Notes: generated by a model from the letters alone, not told the origin. Positions 16,843-26,513 are shown, counted from the stretch's first letter. The stretch is DNA of 64,000 nt from Terrimonas pollutisoli (GCF_029360765.1 NZ_JARKNA010000022.1:24962-88961); one strand, 5' to 3'. A program made the numbers and translations.

Positions 16843-17411
16843 CAGGCGAAGATTCCATGTTCAATTCTTCCTAATTCATCCATCAACATTTCAATACCCA
16901 TGGAAGTGTCTAAAAATTCTTTGGGTTTTTTATTGCCTAATGCCATAACTGTACTATTCATCCATTCTTTAAAAGCATTGAGGGTGCCAAACACTTCTTC
17001 GCCGCGACTATATACTTTTGCAAGCTCTATTACTCTTTCCGATTGTTCCGCATTTAGCTTTTGCCTGGAAGAATATCTTCGCAATGTACGGTCTGAGGTT
17101 CTGACAATATCGGCCATTTCGAGGGTGGTAATACCTGTTACTTCTATCAAATTATCCAATGCTTTTTTGGGAACTCCTTCACGAATACAAACAATAAAAT
17201 CGGCAACGTTTTCTACCGTGTTAAAAGGTGCAATATTGGCAACGCCCATCAGTGCCAACGATCGTTTTACGTAGTTGCTGGCCTGCCTTGTGCTATGTAC
17301 CGGGATTAACGGCAGTACATTATAAGCAGCCGCTGCTTCTTCCACTATTGACTCGTAGTTGGCAGTGCCCTGCTTTTTGTACGATTTGATGCGTTGTTGT
17401 TTGCTTGCCAT
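16842..17411 (-). CDS. Xre/MbcA/ParS-type antitoxin (DUF2384)
   Basis: A 189-residue antitoxin taken from MASKQQRIKSYK; a longer frame from 17447 adds 12 residues. The middle has a helix-turn-helix (TTLEMADIVRTSDRTLRRYS) and the C-terminus is the DUF2384 toxin-binding domain (ALGNKKPKEFLDTSMG then MLMDELGRIEHGIFA). It should neutralise the RES toxin encoded downstream and repress the operon. The gene order (antitoxin first, one-base overlap) is that of known RES-Xre pairs. Confidence 0.88.
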   Translation of the reverse strand: MASKQQRIKSYKKQGTANYESIVEEAAAAYNVLPLIPVHSTRQASNYVKRSLALMGVANIAPFNTVENVADFIVCIREGVPKKALDNLIEVTGITTLEMADIVRTSDRTLRRYSSRQKLNAEQSERVIELAKVYSRGEEVFGTLNAFKEWMNSTVMALGNKKPKEFLDTSMGIEMLMDELGRIEHGIFA

Positions 17412-17469
17412 ACCCTCTATTGAAACTTGTCCACAATGTACGGCCATTTGTCCGGGTTTTCAAATTTTT

Positions 17470-19116
17470 TTATACCTGGAAGACACCTGTTTGCAGCTCA
17501 TTGATTTCTTTGTTGTGATTAGCCGCATGGATTCCCTCTGATATCAGCATTCTGGTTTTAAGAGGATCAATAATGTCATCCACCCAAAGCCGTGCCGCTG
17601 CATAATAGGGTGATGTCTGTTTATCATACCGGCCTTTTATTTTATCGAGCAATTTTTGCTCATCTTCTGCATTCAGGGTTTCTCCTTTGGCTTTTTTGGA
17701 TGCCACTTCAATTTGTAACAGGGTTTTTGCCGCCTGGTCGCCGCCCATCACGGCAATTTTGGCTGTGGGCCACGCATAAATAAAACGGGGATCGTAAGCT
17801 TTGCCGCACATGGCATAGTTGCCTGCGCCATACGAGTTGCCGATAACAATGGTAATCTTGGGCACAACAGAATTAGCCACGGCGTTAACCATCTTTGCTC
17901 CATCCTTGATGATACCCGCATGTTCGCTTCGGCTGCCCACCATAAAACCCGTAACGTCCTGTAAGAAGACCAACGGTATCTTTTTCTGGTTACAGTTTAG
18001 CATAAAACGGGCAGCCTTATCGGCACTGTCGTTATAGATGACACCGCCCATCTGCATTTCTCCTTTTTTGCTTTTTACAATTTTTCGTTGATTGGCCACA
18101 ATGCCTACCGCCCAGCCATCGATGCGGCCATAACCACAAACAATGGTCTTGCCATAATCTTCTTTGAACTGCTCAAAAGAAGAGCTATTAGTGTCGTCCG
18201 GCAAAGCATCCACTATCCGGTCGATCACTTCAAGTATATCATAAGGCTTTCCATCACTTGGGAAAATGCCATACAACTCTTGTGGATTTTTTGCGGGATT
18301 AATGGAAGCAATCCGGTCAAATCCTGCTTTTTCTTTTGAGCCCAGCATAGAGATCATTTTTTTGATATGATCCATGCATTCCTGTTCTGTTTTGAATTTA
18401 TAATCTGCAATGCCAGATATTTCAGTATGTGTTATAGCTCCGCCCAATGTTTCAGTATCGATGTCTTCACCAATGGCTGCTTTTACCAAATAAGGTCCTG
18501 CAAGAAATATAGAACCATTTCCTTCCACCATCAATGTTTCATCACTCATGATAGGTAAATAAGCACCGCCAGCCACGCAGGCTCCCATCACAGCAGCTAT
18601 TTGCGTAATACCCATCCCACTCATGCGGGCATTATTGCGAAAGATGCGGCCGAAATGTTCTTTATCAGGAAAGATTTCATCCTGCATGGGTAAAAAGACC
18701 CCGGCACTATCAACCAGGTAAATAACGGGCAAATGATTTTCCATAGCGATTTCCTGTAATCGCAGGTTCTTTTTACCGGTGATAGGAAACCAGGCTCCAG
18801 CTTTCACGGTTTGATCATTGGCAACAATGACACATTGCCGGCCGCTTACATAGCCAATGCCGGCTACTGTGCCACCGGCCGGACAGCCACCTTGCTCCTC
18901 ATACATATCAAAACCGGCGAAGGCGCCGATCTCGATAAAAGGTTTATCGCTATCCGTTAAATAACTGATTCGTTCACGGGGAGTGAGTTTATTTTTTTCT
19001 TTTTGTTTGGCCATGGCTTTTTTGCCACCGCCTTCATAGATCTTTTCCAGCTTTTGACGCATCGAGCTCAGCGAACATTTCATTGCGTCCTCCTGCCTGT
19101 TGAATTCAATATTCAT
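17470..19116 (-). CDS. Acyl-CoA carboxylase beta subunit (carboxyltransferase), probably methylcrotonyl-CoA type
   Basis: A 548-residue biotin-dependent carboxyltransferase. It transfers carboxyl from biotin to an acyl-CoA. N- and C-terminal crotonase-like halves are clear (KNKLTPRERISYLTDSDKPF and GYGRIDGWAVGIVANQ). The segment FPDKEHFGRIFRNNARMSGM and the MGACVAGGAYLPIMSDE motif favour 3-methylcrotonyl-CoA carboxylase (leucine catabolism) over propionyl-CoA carboxylase, but this is a family impression. The biotin-carrying alpha subunit is not in the window. It is followed by the antitoxin gene after a 58-base gap. Confidence 0.85.
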   Translation of the reverse strand: MNIEFNRQEDAMKCSLSSMRQKLEKIYEGGGKKAMAKQKEKNKLTPRERISYLTDSDKPFIEIGAFAGFDMYEEQGGCPAGGTVAGIGYVSGRQCVIVANDQTVKAGAWFPITGKKNLRLQEIAMENHLPVIYLVDSAGVFLPMQDEIFPDKEHFGRIFRNNARMSGMGITQIAAVMGACVAGGAYLPIMSDETLMVEGNGSIFLAGPYLVKAAIGEDIDTETLGGAITHTEISGIADYKFKTEQECMDHIKKMISMLGSKEKAGFDRIASINPAKNPQELYGIFPSDGKPYDILEVIDRIVDALPDDTNSSSFEQFKEDYGKTIVCGYGRIDGWAVGIVANQRKIVKSKKGEMQMGGVIYNDSADKAARFMLNCNQKKIPLVFLQDVTGFMVGSRSEHAGIIKDGAKMVNAVANSVVPKITIVIGNSYGAGNYAMCGKAYDPRFIYAWPTAKIAVMGGDQAAKTLLQIEVASKKAKGETLNAEDEQKLLDKIKGRYDKQTSPYYAAARLWVDDIIDPLKTRMLISEGIHAANHNKEINELQTGVFQV

Positions 19117-19152
19117 ACGAAACCGTTATGCGGCAAAGATAGGGAAGGGGGT

Positions 19153-19181
19153 TGTCACACTGAGCGGAGTCGAGGTGTCAC
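19153..19181. repeat. TGTCACACTGAGC-type dispersed repeat
   Basis: TGTCACACTGAGCGGAGTCG followed by AGGTGTCAC. Sequences of this type recur between genes in many Bacteroidota genomes (established impression). Only one copy is present here. It lies between the carboxylase gene and the antiporter end, in a 95-base gap with no other feature. Confidence 0.5.
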
Positions 19182-19211
19182 TTCCGATAAGTTAAGCTTG
19201 GTTCGAGACTT

Positions 19212-20828
19212 TTAGTCAGAGTACGGTTCCCGTAATGTTTTTTCCCGGATCTTAAATTCTTCAAGATCGATCAGTGAAAGATATTTTCTGATCAGTTCTT
19301 CATCGAACTCCTCGGAACGGTTCAATTTATTGAGTAAAAGTCGCTGTTGTTCCAGCAAGTCAATATAAATGGTTTGATAGCTTTTTAAAGAATTATCGGC
19401 TGTATGATTTAATTTGTCAGCTACCTGCTCAAAAAAATTCGAATTAAGTTTCAGCCTTGCATGCAAATTATTTACATGCATATTTAAGCGACAATCTTCA
19501 CTATATTTTTTTTCGAGTGTTTGCAGGGAAGTCTGTGCTAATTTCATTTGAATAATTAATTCCTGTTTATCTCCGGATATTGGAGTGTGTTTATCTTCCG
19601 GCTTTATTCTCCTGATCAGCCATGGCAATGTCAATCCCTGTAAAACAAGCGTAACGATGATGACAATAAACGTAATAAACAGGATCAGGTTGCGATAGGG
19701 GAAAGGCTTGCCCTCTATTAGCAACGGTATCGAAAGCGCTGCTGCTAAAGAAACTACACCACGCATTCCGGCCCAGCCAAAGATCAGCGGTCCTTTCCAT
19801 CCCGGATCGGCATCTGCGACTGTAATAAAACCACTCACTGCCTTTGTAAAAAGAGAAGCGCCAAATGTGCAAAGCAATCGTGTAAGAATGAGCACAGCAG
19901 AAATTGCCAATCCATACCAGATGGCCGTGGTCAAACTGATATCACCGAGTTGTTGTGTAATGAAAGGCAATTGAAGCCCGATTAATAAAAAGATCAGGCC
20001 ATTCAGTACAAAGACAATATTGGTCCACACATTTACTCCTTGTAGCCGGCTTTCGTAGCTCAGCATGTTATTGCGCTGGCTTGATAAAAAAAGGCCGCCA
20101 CTTACTACCGCAAGCACACCCGAAAAATGAAAATGCTCTGCGAAATAATACATACAGTAAGGAGTGACGAATGTTAAAACGATATCAATGCTTGGCGTGG
20201 TAGGCAGCCAGCGATGAATGGCATAAAAAATAACTCCCACCAAAAGACCAATAAGTATCCCCATTGTGATAACGACAAAAAAGCTGGTGGCTGCCTCCTG
20301 AAAATGAAATTGCCCGGTAATCACCGCTGCTAATGCAAAACGGAATACAATCAGAGATGAAGCGTCGTTAAGCAAACTTTCACCTTCAATAAGACTCACC
20401 AGCGATTTTGGAACATCTATGCTGCGCATAATAGTAGTTGCTGAAATTGCATCGGGCGGCGAGATGATTCCACCCAACAAAAAACCCAATGCTAAAGTAA
20501 ATCCCGGAATAAGTGCATTGGATACGAATGCAATCACACAGGAAGTAAGGATTACAATCGGAAAAGCAAAACTCATTATCGCCCTTCTCCACTTCCAGAA
20601 TTCTTTCCATGATGTTTGCCAGGCAGCTTCATAAAGTAAAGGAGGAAGAAAAATAAAAAAGATCAGTTCCGGGTCGATGGTAATGTTGGAGAACAACCGG
20701 GTAAAACTGAGTAGCAATCCACCTAAAACAAGCACAATCGGATATGCCAGCCGAAGCCTATTGGCAATCATGACCAACGCCAGGATAATTAAAATCAGGT
20801 ATACGTATTCGATAAAATGGCTTTGCAT
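19212..20828 (-). CDS. CPA1-family Na+/H+ antiporter
   Basis: A 538-residue cation:proton antiporter. I chose MQSHFIEYVYLILI because the longer frame from 20879 would start inside the terminator hairpin of the upstream gene. About 12 membrane helices are visible, with the ion-binding ND motif in GESLLNDASSLIVFRFALAA and the helix GWAGMRGVVSLAAALSIPLL typical of NhaP/NHE-like proteins. The last about 130 residues are a charged, helical cytoplasmic tail. A diverged paralogue is at 41710-43302. The role is pH and sodium homeostasis. Confidence 0.88.
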   Translation of the reverse strand: MQSHFIEYVYLILIILALVMIANRLRLAYPIVLVLGGLLLSFTRLFSNITIDPELIFFIFLPPLLYEAAWQTSWKEFWKWRRAIMSFAFPIVILTSCVIAFVSNALIPGFTLALGFLLGGIISPPDAISATTIMRSIDVPKSLVSLIEGESLLNDASSLIVFRFALAAVITGQFHFQEAATSFFVVITMGILIGLLVGVIFYAIHRWLPTTPSIDIVLTFVTPYCMYYFAEHFHFSGVLAVVSGGLFLSSQRNNMLSYESRLQGVNVWTNIVFVLNGLIFLLIGLQLPFITQQLGDISLTTAIWYGLAISAVLILTRLLCTFGASLFTKAVSGFITVADADPGWKGPLIFGWAGMRGVVSLAAALSIPLLIEGKPFPYRNLILFITFIVIIVTLVLQGLTLPWLIRRIKPEDKHTPISGDKQELIIQMKLAQTSLQTLEKKYSEDCRLNMHVNNLHARLKLNSNFFEQVADKLNHTADNSLKSYQTIYIDLLEQQRLLLNKLNRSEEFDEELIRKYLSLIDLEEFKIREKTLREPYSD

Positions 20829-20846
20829 GAAGTGACTATTGAGTAT

Positions 20847-20877
20847 AAAAATAACGAAAGCCCAGGTTGGAGCTTTC
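20847..20877 (-). terminator. Terminator of the Bcr/CflA gene
   Basis: On the minus strand GAAAGC (20877-20872) pairs with GCTTTC (20861-20856), extended by an inner CCA/TGG stem with one bulged base, and is followed by GTTATTTTTATAC. It lies 26 bases after the MFS stop codon. It also argues against the upstream Met of the antiporter gene. Confidence 0.7.
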
Positions 20878-20902
20878 ATTCAGTTACTTTCACAGCTACC
20901 GG

Positions 20903-22153
20903 TTATAGTGTACTTATCATCTCCACATCTTCTTCCTCCACCGCATCGATGCTTGCCCGCTGTATAATGATCTTTCTTCCCAAAGAGAAAACAAGAAATG
21001 CAGTGATGGCACAACAGGCCATTACACCGGTCATCGGCAAAGCAGTGTGGTTTTGCAAAACACTAACCAATGCCGAGGTGCATGCTCCAATACCCATTTG
21101 AATAGCACCCATTAGCGCCGAAGCACTGCCTGCATTGTGCCCAAATGAGGCCAACGAAAGTGCTGATGCATTCGGAAAAACAAAACCCTGGCAACACAAA
21201 AAAATAAATAGGAGAAAGATGGTGACGAACAGGTCGTTCCAGCCCAAAAATGTGATTAGAACCAACGTAGCACCAATAACCGTTTGACAACATAAGGCGA
21301 TCCTGATGATCTGTTCGCTGGTATAGTTTTTCAGTAACACACTGTTGATCTGGCTGGAGCCGATAAGCCCCATCGCTATCAGGGCAAATATCCATCCGTA
21401 TTGTTTCTCAGACACTTTATAGATTTCCATAAACACATAGGGTGAACCACCGATATAAGCATAGAGCCCTGCTGCAGAGATAGCGGCTGTTAAGGCATAG
21501 GTATAAAATTGGGGATGCCGGATGACAGCCACAAAATTATTGATGATAGGCAACGGCTTCAATGAAAAATTTGGATCTGGCTTCTTGCTTTCCGGTAGTA
21601 AAAAATAGATACCGGTAAGAATGATGATGCCAACAACGATAAGCATTACGAATACAAAGCGCCAACCCAGCACCGAAGTGACATAGCCACCTAATGTCGG
21701 TGCTATGATAGGTGATACAGCCACTACCAGCATCAGCAGGGAAAATATTTTGGCATTTTCTTTTACTTCAAATAAGTCACGTACCATGGCCCGTGCGGCT
21801 ACCATGCCTACACAACCACCTAATGCCTGCAAAAGCCGGAGAACTATTAATGCATTGACCGACGCAGCCATAGAACAACCCAGTGAAGCCAACAGGTATA
21901 TGCAAAGCCCGACATATAAAGGCTTCTTCCTGCCAAAACGTTCCAGCAGCGGACCATACAATAATTGCCCGGCAGAAATGCCGATGAAAAAGCTGGATAG
22001 CGATAGCGTAACCTGCGCGACGGTGGTATTCAGGCTTTTTGCAATATCCGGAAATGCCGGCAGGTACATATCAATGGAAAATGGCCCTATTGCTGAGAGC
22101 ATACCAAGTATTAGAATGAGGTAAATTTTTTTATTGGTGCTCTTGTTACTCAT
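20903..22153 (-). CDS. Bcr/CflA-family multidrug MFS exporter
   Basis: A 416-residue major facilitator with 12 predicted helices. The N-terminal ILGMLSAIGPFSIDMYLPAF segment and SFFIGISAGQLLYGPLLERF with GRKKPLYVG are hallmarks of the Bcr/CflA drug:proton antiporter group (bicyclomycin and related exports). MVAARAMVRDLF is the family's conserved loop after helix 4. The C-terminal tail is acidic (DAVEEEDVEMIS). It is likely a single-gene unit with its own terminator. The substrate is not known. Confidence 0.88.
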   Translation of the reverse strand: MSNKSTNKKIYLILILGMLSAIGPFSIDMYLPAFPDIAKSLNTTVAQVTLSLSSFFIGISAGQLLYGPLLERFGRKKPLYVGLCIYLLASLGCSMAASVNALIVLRLLQALGGCVGMVAARAMVRDLFEVKENAKIFSLLMLVVAVSPIIAPTLGGYVTSVLGWRFVFVMLIVVGIIILTGIYFLLPESKKPDPNFSLKPLPIINNFVAVIRHPQFYTYALTAAISAAGLYAYIGGSPYVFMEIYKVSEKQYGWIFALIAMGLIGSSQINSVLLKNYTSEQIIRIALCCQTVIGATLVLITFLGWNDLFVTIFLLFIFLCCQGFVFPNASALSLASFGHNAGSASALMGAIQMGIGACTSALVSVLQNHTALPMTGVMACCAITAFLVFSLGRKIIIQRASIDAVEEEDVEMISTL

Positions 22154-22277
22154 ATCTGATAAAGCTACAAAAGTATTTGGCCAGCATACTAACTAAGAAT
22201 TCGGTTTGTATACCCAGGTTTTCACAAACGTATTTGTCTGGTGATTCAATGATTTTTGTTTAAATTCTTTAATGCAT

Positions 22278-23267
22278 CTACAGACCTGTCATCTTCTCAA
22301 TATGCTCAGGATAACGGGCTCCCTGCACTTTGATTGCTGATGAAGCGATTTCGATTTCATGAAGATCATCAGTTGTCAATTCAATCAATGCAGCTCCATT
22401 ATTCTCTGTGAGCCGGTGAAGTTTGGTAGTACCGGGTATAGGAACGATCCATGGTTTTTGTGCCAGCAACCAGGCAAGAGCAATTTGAGCAGTTGTCGCA
22501 TTCTTCTTAGCTGCAATTTTTGCAAGCAGATCAATTAATGCCTGGTTTGCTTTAAGTGCTTCAGGTGTAAACCGTGGAAGAATGTTGCGAAAGTCTCCGC
22601 TATCGAAAGTGGTATTCTCATTCATTTTGCCAGTAAGAAATCCTTTGCCCAGCGGACTGAATGGAACAAAGCCAATCCCTAGTTCTTCGAGGGTGGGTAC
22701 TATTTCTTCTTCAGGTTTTCTTGTCCATAAAGAATATTCACTTTGCAATGCAGTAACAGGTTGTACGGCATGTGCCCGGCGAATGGTTCCTGCACCCGCT
22801 TCAGAAAGACCGAAATGTTTCACCTTACCTTCTTTAATTAAATTCTTAACAGCACCAGCCACTTCTTCAATGGGAACATTCGGATCAACACGATGCTGGT
22901 AGAAAAGATCGATGACTTCTATCTTCAATCTCTTCAATGACGCTTCAGCCACTTCTTTGATATGTTCCGGACGACTGTCAACGCCTGCTTGTTTTCCTTC
23001 CTGTATCCGGAAACCAAACTTTGTAGCAATTACCACCTCTTTCCGAAAAGGGGCTAACGCTTCACCTACCAGTTCTTCGTTGATGAAGGGACCATATACT
23101 TCTGCTGTATCAAAAAAAATAACACCCTGCTCTACCGCTTTATGTATGAGGGCAATCATTTCTTTTTTATCCGCAGCCGGTCCGTAGCCAAAGCTCATTC
23201 CCATACAACCAAGTCCGATTGCTGAGACTTCCAAACCAGACTTTCCAAGTTTTCTTTTTTTCATCAT
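22278..23267 (-). CDS. Aldo/keto reductase (AKR11/AKR13-like)
   Basis: A 329-residue NADPH-dependent aldo/keto reductase with the TIM-barrel signature. The catalytic tetrad is visible: Asp and Tyr in FFDTAEVYGP, Lys in VIATKFGF and His in LFYQHRVDP. The cofactor segment near the C-terminus is VPIPGTTKLHRL. GLGCMGMSFGYG near the start is typical of the group. It reduces aldehydes or ketones of unknown identity. A tandem 21-bp operator lies about 150 bp upstream and matches those of the molybdenum hydroxylase operon and of one AraC gene, so it is probably in the same regulon. Confidence 0.88.
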   Translation of the reverse strand: MMKKRKLGKSGLEVSAIGLGCMGMSFGYGPAADKKEMIALIHKAVEQGVIFFDTAEVYGPFINEELVGEALAPFRKEVVIATKFGFRIQEGKQAGVDSRPEHIKEVAEASLKRLKIEVIDLFYQHRVDPNVPIEEVAGAVKNLIKEGKVKHFGLSEAGAGTIRRAHAVQPVTALQSEYSLWTRKPEEEIVPTLEELGIGFVPFSPLGKGFLTGKMNENTTFDSGDFRNILPRFTPEALKANQALIDLLAKIAAKKNATTAQIALAWLLAQKPWIVPIPGTTKLHRLTENNGAALIELTTDDLHEIEIASSAIKVQGARYPEHIEKMTGL

Positions 23268-23419
23268 GAATATTTTTTTAGATGTACAAACACTAAGCCA
23301 CCATCGAACAGGTTGGGCGAGTAAATTAAACTCCGCCTGGATTTCTATGCAGATACATTCTTCGTATTGATAGGCTCTGAATAGGAAGCAAAGCTCCTTC
23401 CTCTATGAATGCTAAAACA

Positions 23420-23457
23420 ACGAAAATGAAACAATGTGCTACGAAAATCAAACAATG
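23420..23457. promoter_or_regulatory. Tandem 21-bp direct repeat, operator site A
   Basis: Two copies of ACGAAAATGAAACAATG / ACGAAAATCAAACAATG (23420-23436 and 23441-23457) differ at one base and are offset by exactly 21 bp, two helical turns. AraC-family dimers typically bind such direct repeats. Site A is upstream of the aldo/keto reductase gene (start 23267). It has the same orientation, relative to the minus-strand gene, as sites B (28037) and C (34520). Confidence 0.65.
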
Positions 23458-23505
23458 CTTAGTTGCTAACTATCCGAATAATTTATGAGTAACAGTTTTT
23501 CCTCG

Positions 23506-24084
23506 TCACTTTATCTTCATGCCTGGCACAAGAGGAACAGTCTCGACAAGTTCCAGTGACTTGACCATATGCTGCGTACCGGTTTTGTATTTTATAAAAT
23601 GTGGCGTTTGCAAATGTGATTTGTATGCAGCTGTATCAGCATATATTTCCAGGATTGTGATATGAGTGGGATTATTCTTTTCAGCAACTGCATATAATGT
23701 CAGCACTCCGGGTTCGACCCGTACAGAAGTTTCTATTTCCTCTTTGAGTAAGGCTTTATAACTTTCCAGCTGGGTTGAATCGATCACAAGTTTTGCCAAC
23801 CGCACCATTTGGGTTTTCTGTTGAGCAGAAGCGCTTCTGTAAGAAAATAACGTCAGCATGAATGCGATAACAATTAAAACCTGTCCCCGGCGGCAATTTA
23901 ATAGTCGTATTGCACCGATGTACAATTTTCTAAATTCAAATACAGGGGAGTCCCATTTTACCGCTTTTATTGCTTTTGGGGCAACTTGTTTCAGGATTGA
24001 CCGGATTTCCATTAACTTTTCTTGTGCTTCATCCTGAGCAGCATTGATGTATTCATCAACTGTTTTTGGTTTGGGCCCTGGCAT
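23506..24084 (-). CDS. Chimeric protein: truncated DUF1801 joined to exported ABM domain
   Basis: A 192-residue frame made of two parts. Residues 1-52 (PKPKTVDEYINAAQDEAQEK onward) are the first half of a DUF1801/YdhG-type protein, cut off in mid-domain. Residues about 68-88 are a hydrophobic segment ending in SASAQ, like a signal peptide without its Met. Residues 90-192 are an antibiotic-biosynthesis-monooxygenase (ABM) ferredoxin-like domain (LEIYADTAAYKSHLQTPHF). The second part is a paralogue of the protein at 29379-29846, which has a normal signal peptide. An in-frame deletion or recombination most simply explains this; the product may be membrane-anchored or non-functional. Confidence 0.7.
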   Translation of the reverse strand: MPGPKPKTVDEYINAAQDEAQEKLMEIRSILKQVAPKAIKAVKWDSPVFEFRKLYIGAIRLLNCRRGQVLIVIAFMLTLFSYRSASAQQKTQMVRLAKLVIDSTQLESYKALLKEEIETSVRVEPGVLTLYAVAEKNNPTHITILEIYADTAAYKSHLQTPHFIKYKTGTQHMVKSLELVETVPLVPGMKIK

Positions 24085-24275
24085 AGCTTTAAATATTAAT
24101 TGTAGCCGGAGTTGCGGTTTCTTCCCGCATTGTAAAGCTATTAATTCTTTTAGCTGACCAGTTACTTAAATCCCTTCGATACCGTTTGACTTCCAACGAT
24201 AGATTGATACGATAGCATGATCTGTGCACAAGCAATTTTACATGCAGAGCAGGATATTTACTTGCTAATAATTGA

Positions 24276-26441
24276 TCAAACTGTGTCCAAACTAAAAGGC
24301 AGTTTTCTTATTCGTTTACCCGTTAAATCATAAATGGCATTGGTGAGCGCCGGAGTGAATGCAGGTAAACCTGGTTCTCCAACACCACCTGCATCCGCAT
24401 CATTGTCCATGATATGCACTTCTATGGGGGGGATATCGTTTATGCGTGGCATATTGTAGGCATAAAAATTCCGTTGTTGCGTCATTCCGTCTTTAAATGT
24501 TATTTCATGTGTTGTGGCTGCACCGAGAGCCATCACAATAGATCCTTCCACCTGGGCTTTGATAGTATCAGGATTGACATACCAGCCGCAATCTACCACG
24601 GCCCACACATGATCGATCTTTATTTTACCATTGGCATGTCTTGATACTTTTACTACCTGGCCCACAGGAGTTTCAAAACACTCCGTGATCGCTACGCCAA
24701 AGCCTTCATTTTTTTTCCTGCTTTTCCAACCCGATACTTCCTCCATTTTGTCAAGTTGGCGATGTAAGCGTTCATCCTTCAGATGTTGTCTTCTGAATTC
24801 AAAAGGATCTTTACCTGCTGCAATGGCCAACTCATCCATGAAACTTTCATACGCAAACCCGTTGGTTGAAGCATAAACAGAGCGCCACCACATCGTCGGT
24901 ATCGGAGTTTCAAAAGGAATATCCTGGATGCTGATATTTTTTATGGTTTCGAAATAAGGCTTAAGAAGTCCTTCCGAAGCACTTCGATTGGGTTCATCCT
25001 TTTTTCCTCCGCGCCAATGATTATTGTTTTGGCCGGCAAGTTTTACTTTAAAAGCACTGATCTCACCATTCGCAATCACTCCTTCGCACCTGTAAGAGAC
25101 GCCAGGTCGGTAAGGCCCTTGCGTCATATCATCTTCCCTGGTCCATACCACTTGCACCGGGGCGCCTATTTCCTTTGAAATAACCGAGGCCTCATGCGGA
25201 TAATCCATAAATGCTTTTCTTCCGAAACCTCCACCCAAAAAAGTTAAGTTCACAATTACATTTTCTCTCGCCAAACCCATCTCTTTGCTGATATAATCCT
25301 GGACCCACTCGGGTGCCTGTATCGGACCCCAGATCTCCAGTTTGTCGCCCTGGTAATGTGCAACACAATTCACAGGTTCCATACAACTGTGCGATTGATA
25401 GGGTGTTTGATAAACCACATCAATCTTCTTTCCGGCCTTTTGTATAATGCTGTCCGGATCTCCCACCTTGCGGAAAGAAAGTCCTTCTTTTGTTTTCAGG
25501 TCTTCTTCCTGTCGCTTAAAGATATCTGCTGTATTTAAATGCTCAAACCCGCTATCGTCCCATTCAACTTTCAATGCTTTTTTTCCTTCTATAGCGGCCC
25601 ATGTTGAATCGGCCACGACAGCAACACCTTCACGATAAGTACTAAAAACTCCCATTCTCACTTTGAAAACATTTGTGACACCAGGTATTTTTCTTGCAGC
25701 GGAATCGTCGAAGCTTTTTACTATACCACGCAACCGGGGATTACGCTCCACCGCGGCATAAAGCATACCTGGAATTTTTTTATCCAGCCCGAATATAGCA
25801 GTACCATTTATTTTCAAAGCAGTATCCTGGCGATGCAGTGGCTTACCAATTATTTTATACTCTGAACGGCTTTTAAGTTTCACATTCTTTGGAGCTTCCA
25901 GTTTTGATGCATCAACTACAAGCTCTCCGTAATGAAACTTTTTTCCTGAAGGCTTATGAAATACATGACCAGCTTCAGCATAGCATTCTGCATTTGGAAC
26001 ATTCCATTTTGTAGCTGCCGCTGTTATCAACATTTCACGGGCTGTTGCGCCGAGGTTCAATAAATTTTTATAGGAACCTCGTACTGTGGAACTGCCTCCC
26101 GTTATCTGGTTACCATATTTCTTATTGTCGCCTTGCGCAAAAACAATATTCACTTCGTTTAAATTCACTTCCAGTTCTTCGGCAACGATCTGCGGTATGG
26201 CCTGGTAAACCCCTTGTCCCATTTCGGCGCGGTGACTAAAAATGGTGACTTTCCCGGAAGTATCAATATGTATCCACGCATTAAGCTCAATATTGGTTGC
26301 TTCGTCTACGCCATTTAAAATCTTTACTTCCCTGGCGATAGCCGGAAAATAGAAACCCAAGAAGAGTCCTGTTCCTGTTAAACCGGATGCTTTCAGAAAA
26401 TTTCTCCTGGATATCGTCTTAGTATTTATAGTTTGTGACAT
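24276..26441 (-). CDS. Tat-exported molybdenum hydroxylase large subunit (isoquinoline 1-oxidoreductase beta-like)
   Basis: A 721-residue molybdopterin-binding subunit of the xanthine dehydrogenase family. A twin-arginine signal (SRRNFLKASGLTGTGLFLGF) sends it to the periplasm. Next come the aldehyde-oxidase a/b hammerhead-like part (GTAIFGLDKKIPGMLYAAVE) and Mo-cofactor binding segments (FLGGGFGRKAFMDYPHEA, TMWWRSVYASTNGFAYESFM). The catalytic Glu is in GGVGEPGLPAFTPAL. With the 2Fe-2S protein and cytochrome encoded upstream it should hydroxylate an N-heterocycle or aldehyde, passing electrons to the cytochrome. The substrate is unknown. It is the third gene of the operon. Confidence 0.88.
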   Translation of the reverse strand: MSQTINTKTISRRNFLKASGLTGTGLFLGFYFPAIAREVKILNGVDEATNIELNAWIHIDTSGKVTIFSHRAEMGQGVYQAIPQIVAEELEVNLNEVNIVFAQGDNKKYGNQITGGSSTVRGSYKNLLNLGATAREMLITAAATKWNVPNAECYAEAGHVFHKPSGKKFHYGELVVDASKLEAPKNVKLKSRSEYKIIGKPLHRQDTALKINGTAIFGLDKKIPGMLYAAVERNPRLRGIVKSFDDSAARKIPGVTNVFKVRMGVFSTYREGVAVVADSTWAAIEGKKALKVEWDDSGFEHLNTADIFKRQEEDLKTKEGLSFRKVGDPDSIIQKAGKKIDVVYQTPYQSHSCMEPVNCVAHYQGDKLEIWGPIQAPEWVQDYISKEMGLARENVIVNLTFLGGGFGRKAFMDYPHEASVISKEIGAPVQVVWTREDDMTQGPYRPGVSYRCEGVIANGEISAFKVKLAGQNNNHWRGGKKDEPNRSASEGLLKPYFETIKNISIQDIPFETPIPTMWWRSVYASTNGFAYESFMDELAIAAGKDPFEFRRQHLKDERLHRQLDKMEEVSGWKSRKKNEGFGVAITECFETPVGQVVKVSRHANGKIKIDHVWAVVDCGWYVNPDTIKAQVEGSIVMALGAATTHEITFKDGMTQQRNFYAYNMPRINDIPPIEVHIMDNDADAGGVGEPGLPAFTPALTNAIYDLTGKRIRKLPFSLDTV

Positions 26442-26513
26442 AGCTGAATGTTGTTATTATTGCTTAATTAAAGAAGCTGTTTGAGTTATTTATTTTTTGA
26501 TACCAGCGATATA

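Noticed and set aside
17411..17447. Longer start for the DUF2384 antitoxin
   Set aside because: The extra 12 residues do not fit the family start; the inner ATG is better.
20829..20879. Upstream Met of the first CPA1 antiporter
   Set aside because: It would place the start inside the terminator of the preceding MFS gene.
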